Source: Streptomyces coeruleorubidus
GTDB taxonomy: Bacteria; Actinomycetota; Actinomycetes; Streptomycetales; Streptomycetaceae
Assembly: GCF_028885415.1 (NCBI RefSeq)
Contig: NZ_CP118527.1
Coordinates: 4,526,001 to 4,590,000 of the forward strand
Direction: 5' to 3'
DNA length: 64,000 bases
A program made the position numbers and the translations under genes. Positions 60,757 to 64,000 of this stretch are shown here, one piece after another. Within the stretch, counting starts at the first letter, position 1. Each line of letters starts with the position of its first letter. The notes under the pieces are model-generated. The model worked only from the letters and a program-made list of their open reading frames with translations. It was not told the DNA's origin and searched no databases.

Positions 60757-60783
60757 CGCCGACGCCGGCTGGAACCAGCACCG

Positions 60784-61710
60784 TCACGTCTCCGTCCGGT
60801 ACATCAGATCCACCTCGTGCGTGACGAACCCCAGCCGCTCGTACACCGACACCGCCGCCTTGTTGTCCGCGTCGACGTACAGCATCGCGGTCGGCACGCC
60901 CTGGTCCGCCAGGTGCCGCAGGCCGATCGTCGTGAGGGACTTGCCGAGGCCGCCGCCCTGGGCGCCGGGGGCGACGCCGAGGACGTACACCTCGCCCAGG
61001 CCCTCCTCGGCGTGGACCTTGGTCCAGTGGAAGCCGATGAGTTCGTCGCCGCGGAAGGCGAGGAAGAACCCCGCGGGATCGAACCACGACTCGGCCTTGC
61101 GGTCGTCGAGGTCCCGCTGGGTGAGCGAGCCCTGCTCGGGGTGGTGGGCGAAGGCGGCGGCGTTGACGGCGAGCCAGGCCGCGTCGTCCCGGCCGGGGAC
61201 GAAGGTGCGGACGGTGACGCCCTCGGGGAGGACCGGCTCGGGCGCGTCGAAGTCGGTCAAGGGGCGGCGCATCTGGCGCAGTTCGCGGAACAGGGTCAGG
61301 CCGAGGACCTGCGCGAGGTGCCGGGCGGCGGAGTGGCCGCCGTGCGCCCACACCCGCAGCCGCTTGCCGGACGCGGCCAGCAGCGCGGAGCCCAGTGCCC
61401 GCCCGTGGCCCTGGCCCCGGTGCCCGGGGTGCACGACGAGTTCGGCGGCCGGCGGCTCCACCGGGTCGGTGTCCTCCAGTTGGGCGTACCCGACGAGTTC
61501 GCCGTCGACGCTGAGCAGCAGATGGGCGACGCCCGCGCGTTCGCCCCCGCGCAACTGCAACCGGCCCTGTTCGGAGACCGCCTGCTGCCCGTCGGTGCGG
61601 GCGGCCTCGGCGAGCAGTTCGAGGACGGCCTCGGTCTGTTCCGGGGGAAGCGCGGCATATGTGTCGATCGAGCGGGGGCGGCCGGGCCGTGCGGTGTCGT
61701 CGCTGGTCAT
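60784..61710 (-). CDS. mshD: Mycothiol synthase (acetyltransferase)
   Basis: 308-aa tandem-GNAT enzyme that acetylates the cysteinyl amine of Cys-GlcN-Ins, the last step of mycothiol synthesis. The two acetyl-CoA loops are ELVVHPGHRGQGHGRALGSA and GVAPGAQGGGLGKSLTTIGL; the C-terminal YVDADNKAAVSVYERLGFVT is characteristic of mshD. ATG 61710. It shares the window with mshA. Confidence 0.94.
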   Translation of the reverse strand: MTSDDTARPGRPRSIDTYAALPPEQTEAVLELLAEAARTDGQQAVSEQGRLQLRGGERAGVAHLLLSVDGELVGYAQLEDTDPVEPPAAELVVHPGHRGQGHGRALGSALLAASGKRLRVWAHGGHSAARHLAQVLGLTLFRELRQMRRPLTDFDAPEPVLPEGVTVRTFVPGRDDAAWLAVNAAAFAHHPEQGSLTQRDLDDRKAESWFDPAGFFLAFRGDELIGFHWTKVHAEEGLGEVYVLGVAPGAQGGGLGKSLTTIGLRHLADQGVPTAMLYVDADNKAAVSVYERLGFVTHEVDLMYRTET

Positions 61711-61853
61711 GCGTACGAGGGTACGGGGGACTGCCGGTGAATCGGCGGCAAGAAGCAACCAGGATGTGACCCGAAAGCTCTGTCGCGCTACGCGCGTTGA
61801 CTCTAGGCTGCGCCGGACGACATCACTGTCCCAGCAGAACCACAGGGGGGCGT

Positions 61854-63680
61854 ATGCCAGCCACTTCACCGGCACCGGCGCACCAGGAGCGCCGCAGACG
61901 TCGCACGAACCGTCTCGTCGCTCTCGCCGCCGGTGTCGCCACCGTCGGCGCGCTGGCCGCGGCGACGGTGCCCGGGTCGGCGTCGGCCGGCGAGAACCGT
62001 AGCGGGGGCGGCCACTGGCCCGGCCGCTACCAGGACGTCCAGCTGCTGTCCTTCAACGACCTGCACGGCAACCTGGAGCCGCCCACCGGCTCCTCCGGCC
62101 GGGTCACCGAACACCAGCACGACGGCACGACGAAGCCCATCGACGCGGGCGGTGTCGAGTACCTCGCCACCCATCTGCGTCAGGCCCGCGAGGGCGAGAA
62201 GTACTCCATCACCGCGGCCGGCGGCGACATGGTCGGCGCCTCCCCGCTGATCTCCGGCCTCTTCCACGACGAGCCGACCATCGAGGCGCTGAACAAGCTC
62301 GACCTCGACGTCACCTCCGTCGGCAACCACGAGTTCGACGAGGGCGCCGAGGAGCTGGCCCGCCTCCAGAACGGCGGCTGCCACCCCAAGGACGGCTGCT
62401 ACACGGACCAGAAGTTCCAGGGCGCCGACTTCCCCTACCTGGCCGCCAACGTCCTCGACGAGAAGACGAAGGAGCCGATCCTCAAGCCCTACTGGGTGTG
62501 GAAGAAGAAGGACGTCAAGGTCGGCTTCATCGGCGTGACCCTGGAGGACACCCCGGGCGTCGTCTCCGCCGAGGGCGTCAAGGGCCTCTCCTTCAAGGAC
62601 GAGGTCGAGACCATCAACAAGTACGCCAAGGTGCTCCAGCGGCAGGGCGTGAAGTCGATCGTCGCGCTCATCCACGAGGGCGGCTTCCCGGCGTCGACGT
62701 CGTACAACTACGACTGTGACGCCCCGGGCGCCGGCGACGGCATCTCCGGCCCGATCGTCGACATCGCCAAGAACATCACCCCGCAGGTGGACGCGCTGGT
62801 CACCGGCCACACCCACGCCGCGTACGCGTGCACCATCAACGACCCGGCGGGCAACCCGCGTACGGTCACCTCGGCCGCGTCCTTCGGCCGGCTGTACACG
62901 GACACCACGCTGACGTACGACCGTTGGACGGGTGACATCGCCCGTACGGCCGTGGCGTCCGCGAACCACGTGGTCACCCGGACCGTCCGCCCGGCGAGGG
63001 ACATGACCGACCTGATCGACAAGTGGAACGCCCTCGCGGCGCCCATCGGCAACCGCCCGATCGGATACATCTCCGCCGACATATCCAGCACCGGCACCGA
63101 GTCCCCGATGGGCGACCTCATCGCCGACGCGCAACTCGCGTACGGCAAGGGGCTCGACCCGGAGACGGACCTCGCGCTGATGAACCCGGGCGGAATCCGG
63201 GGCCCGGGCCTCACCTACGCGGCCAAGGGGACCGAGGGCGACGGCGTGGTGACGTACGCCGAGGGCTTCACGGTGCAGCCGTTCTCCAACACCGTGAACC
63301 TCCAGGACTTCACGGGCGCCCAGCTGATCCAGGTGCTCAAGGAGCAGGTGACCGGCGCGAACGCGGCGGCGCCCAAGGTCCTCCAGGTGTCGTCCGGCCT
63401 CACCTACACGCTGGACCTCACCAAGTCCGGCGCCGACCGCGTGGTCACGGACTCGGTCAAGCTGAACGGCGCGGCCATCGACCCGGCGGCCACCTACCGC
63501 GTCGCGACGAACAGCTTCCTCGCGGGCGGCGGCGACGGCTTCCCCACGCTCGGCCAGGGCACGAACGACGTCGTCGGCGCCGACGACCTGACCGCGCTGG
63601 AGCAGTACCTGACGGCCAACTCGTCGGCCACGAACCCGCTTTCCCCGCCGAAGGCGGACCGCATCGCGATCGTGAAGTAA
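61854..63680 (+). CDS. Secreted 5'-nucleotidase / metallophosphoesterase
   Basis: 608-aa precursor. Signal peptide with twin Arg-rich start (RRRRRTNRLVALAAGVATVG). Metallophosphoesterase domain: QLLSFNDLHGNLEP, GGDMVGASPL, SVGNHEFDEG, ALVTGHTHAAY. C-terminal nucleotidase domain: GDLIADAQLAY, LMNPGGIRG, FLAGGGDGFPTL. It releases phosphate from extracellular nucleotides. GGGGGGCGT precedes the ATG. A homologue lies near mshD in S. coelicolor as I recall. Confidence 0.95.
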   Translation: MPATSPAPAHQERRRRRTNRLVALAAGVATVGALAAATVPGSASAGENRSGGGHWPGRYQDVQLLSFNDLHGNLEPPTGSSGRVTEHQHDGTTKPIDAGGVEYLATHLRQAREGEKYSITAAGGDMVGASPLISGLFHDEPTIEALNKLDLDVTSVGNHEFDEGAEELARLQNGGCHPKDGCYTDQKFQGADFPYLAANVLDEKTKEPILKPYWVWKKKDVKVGFIGVTLEDTPGVVSAEGVKGLSFKDEVETINKYAKVLQRQGVKSIVALIHEGGFPASTSYNYDCDAPGAGDGISGPIVDIAKNITPQVDALVTGHTHAAYACTINDPAGNPRTVTSAASFGRLYTDTTLTYDRWTGDIARTAVASANHVVTRTVRPARDMTDLIDKWNALAAPIGNRPIGYISADISSTGTESPMGDLIADAQLAYGKGLDPETDLALMNPGGIRGPGLTYAAKGTEGDGVVTYAEGFTVQPFSNTVNLQDFTGAQLIQVLKEQVTGANAAAPKVLQVSSGLTYTLDLTKSGADRVVTDSVKLNGAAIDPAATYRVATNSFLAGGGDGFPTLGQGTNDVVGADDLTALEQYLTANSSATNPLSPPKADRIAIVK

Positions 63681-63738
63681 ATCGCATACAGGGGATTCAA
63701 GTTGCGGGTAGGGGCGGTGCGCATGGTCGGATGAGACG

Positions 63739-64000
63739 ATGCGCACCCCCCACCGCGTAGACACGCAACACCTTCCCCAGGACCGCTCCGAGCAGCACCA
63801 CGACCGCTCCGAGCAGCCCCGCAACCCCTACGACGAACTCGGCGCACTCGACGACGGACCGCTGGAGGAGACCCCTCTGGAGGACTTCCTCGGCGAGGAC
63901 GCCGAGCGGCGGGACGAGCAGGAACCTCAGTGGTCGCCGCCCGACCACCGCCGTGGCGGCCGGCGTCGGCGGAATCGTTTCGCCGGGCTGCCGCTCGCGG
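63739..64000 (+). CDS. Hypothetical protein, partial (runs off right edge)
   Basis: Open from ATG 63739 through 64000, 87 codons. The N-terminal part is acidic and Arg/Gln/Pro-rich without a signal sequence (MRTPHRVDTQHLPQDRSEQH; LEDFLGEDAERRDEQEPQW). The last visible residues (RRRRNRFAGLPLA) look like the start of a membrane anchor. No family can be assigned. Confidence 0.6.
   Translation, partial: MRTPHRVDTQHLPQDRSEQHHDRSEQPRNPYDELGALDDGPLEETPLEDFLGEDAERRDEQEPQWSPPDHRRGGRRRRNRFAGLPLA

Noticed and set aside
61866..63824. 652-codon minus-strand frame opposite the 5'-nucleotidase
   Set aside because: Shadow of a gene with complete nucleotidase motifs.

Overview
The window is high-GC actinobacterial chromosome, almost certainly Streptomyces. 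The evidence is codon bias, many leaderless or GTG starts, mycothiol biosynthesis genes at both ends (mshA, mshD), a nickel-sensing Nur, an orphan GlnR, and an RsiG anti-sigma factor carrying both c-di-GMP signature motifs. Gene order from mshA to mshD resembles, from memory, the core region around glnR and nur of Streptomyces coelicolor, interrupted by accessory blocks.

Layout. 1-3.5 kb: accessory-looking genes (a partial unknown gene, a divergent XRE/TPR regulator with a palindromic operator, a membrane-tethered receiver protein coupled to a small unknown gene). 3.8-10 kb: DinB, a small secreted protein, a SnoaL-like protein, a YqeB-like operon, DUF2000 divergent from an AraC regulator, a sortase (LAETG) substrate and a membrane protein. 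10-19.6 kb: mshA-ybjN, an RTX-repeat exported protein with a TTA codon, a RibD-type fragment, a methyltransferase, an NlpC/P60 hydrolase, a receiver-PP2C phosphatase, DUF2516, an HBHA-like coiled-coil protein and an XRE regulator with a perfect palindrome.

19.66-26.67 kb: a Tn7/Tn5053-like transposon of about 7.0 kb whose ends can be read directly: imperfect terminal inverted repeats plus three copies of an 18-bp repeat per end. It encodes a TnsA-like endonuclease, a frameshifted TniA-type DDE transposase, TniB ATPase and TniQ. Its cargo is a methyltransferase with a TTA codon and a P-loop kinase-like gene. The kinase is preceded by a leaderless mini-ORF, MCCCAAMTTRTAA, and mutually exclusive hairpins, which looks like a cysteine-responsive attenuator. 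The right end truncates a VOC/glyoxalase gene.

26.9-42.4 kb: a methyltransferase similar to the cargo one, TetR-GDSL hydrolase, transglutaminase-like, HxlR/dehydrogenase, TetR-HelD, aminoglycoside-phosphotransferase-like and HAD genes, two paralogous GntR regulators sharing an operator design, an Eis-type acetyltransferase, and rsiG. 42.6-53.9 kb: dtd, ygfZ-nur, a nitrobindin-like protein with a 32-residue companion, a three-gene operon of membrane-anchored unknown proteins, DsrE, VOC, DUF3099, a DUF1416-sulfurtransferase unit with its own Cys leader peptide, an LmeA-like protein, and a MoaD/ThiS-alpha/beta hydrolase operon. 54-64 kb: glnR, a LacI regulator, a trypsin-like protease, a two-component pair whose kinase is frameshifted in a G tract, ArsR-oxidoreductase, mshD, a secreted 5'-nucleotidase and a partial gene.

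Common themes are sulfur/thiol metabolism (mshA, mshD, sulfurtransferase, DsrE, Cys leaders), metal and nitrogen sensing, and many small autoregulated units with visible palindromic operators. No tRNA, rRNA or CRISPR array was seen.
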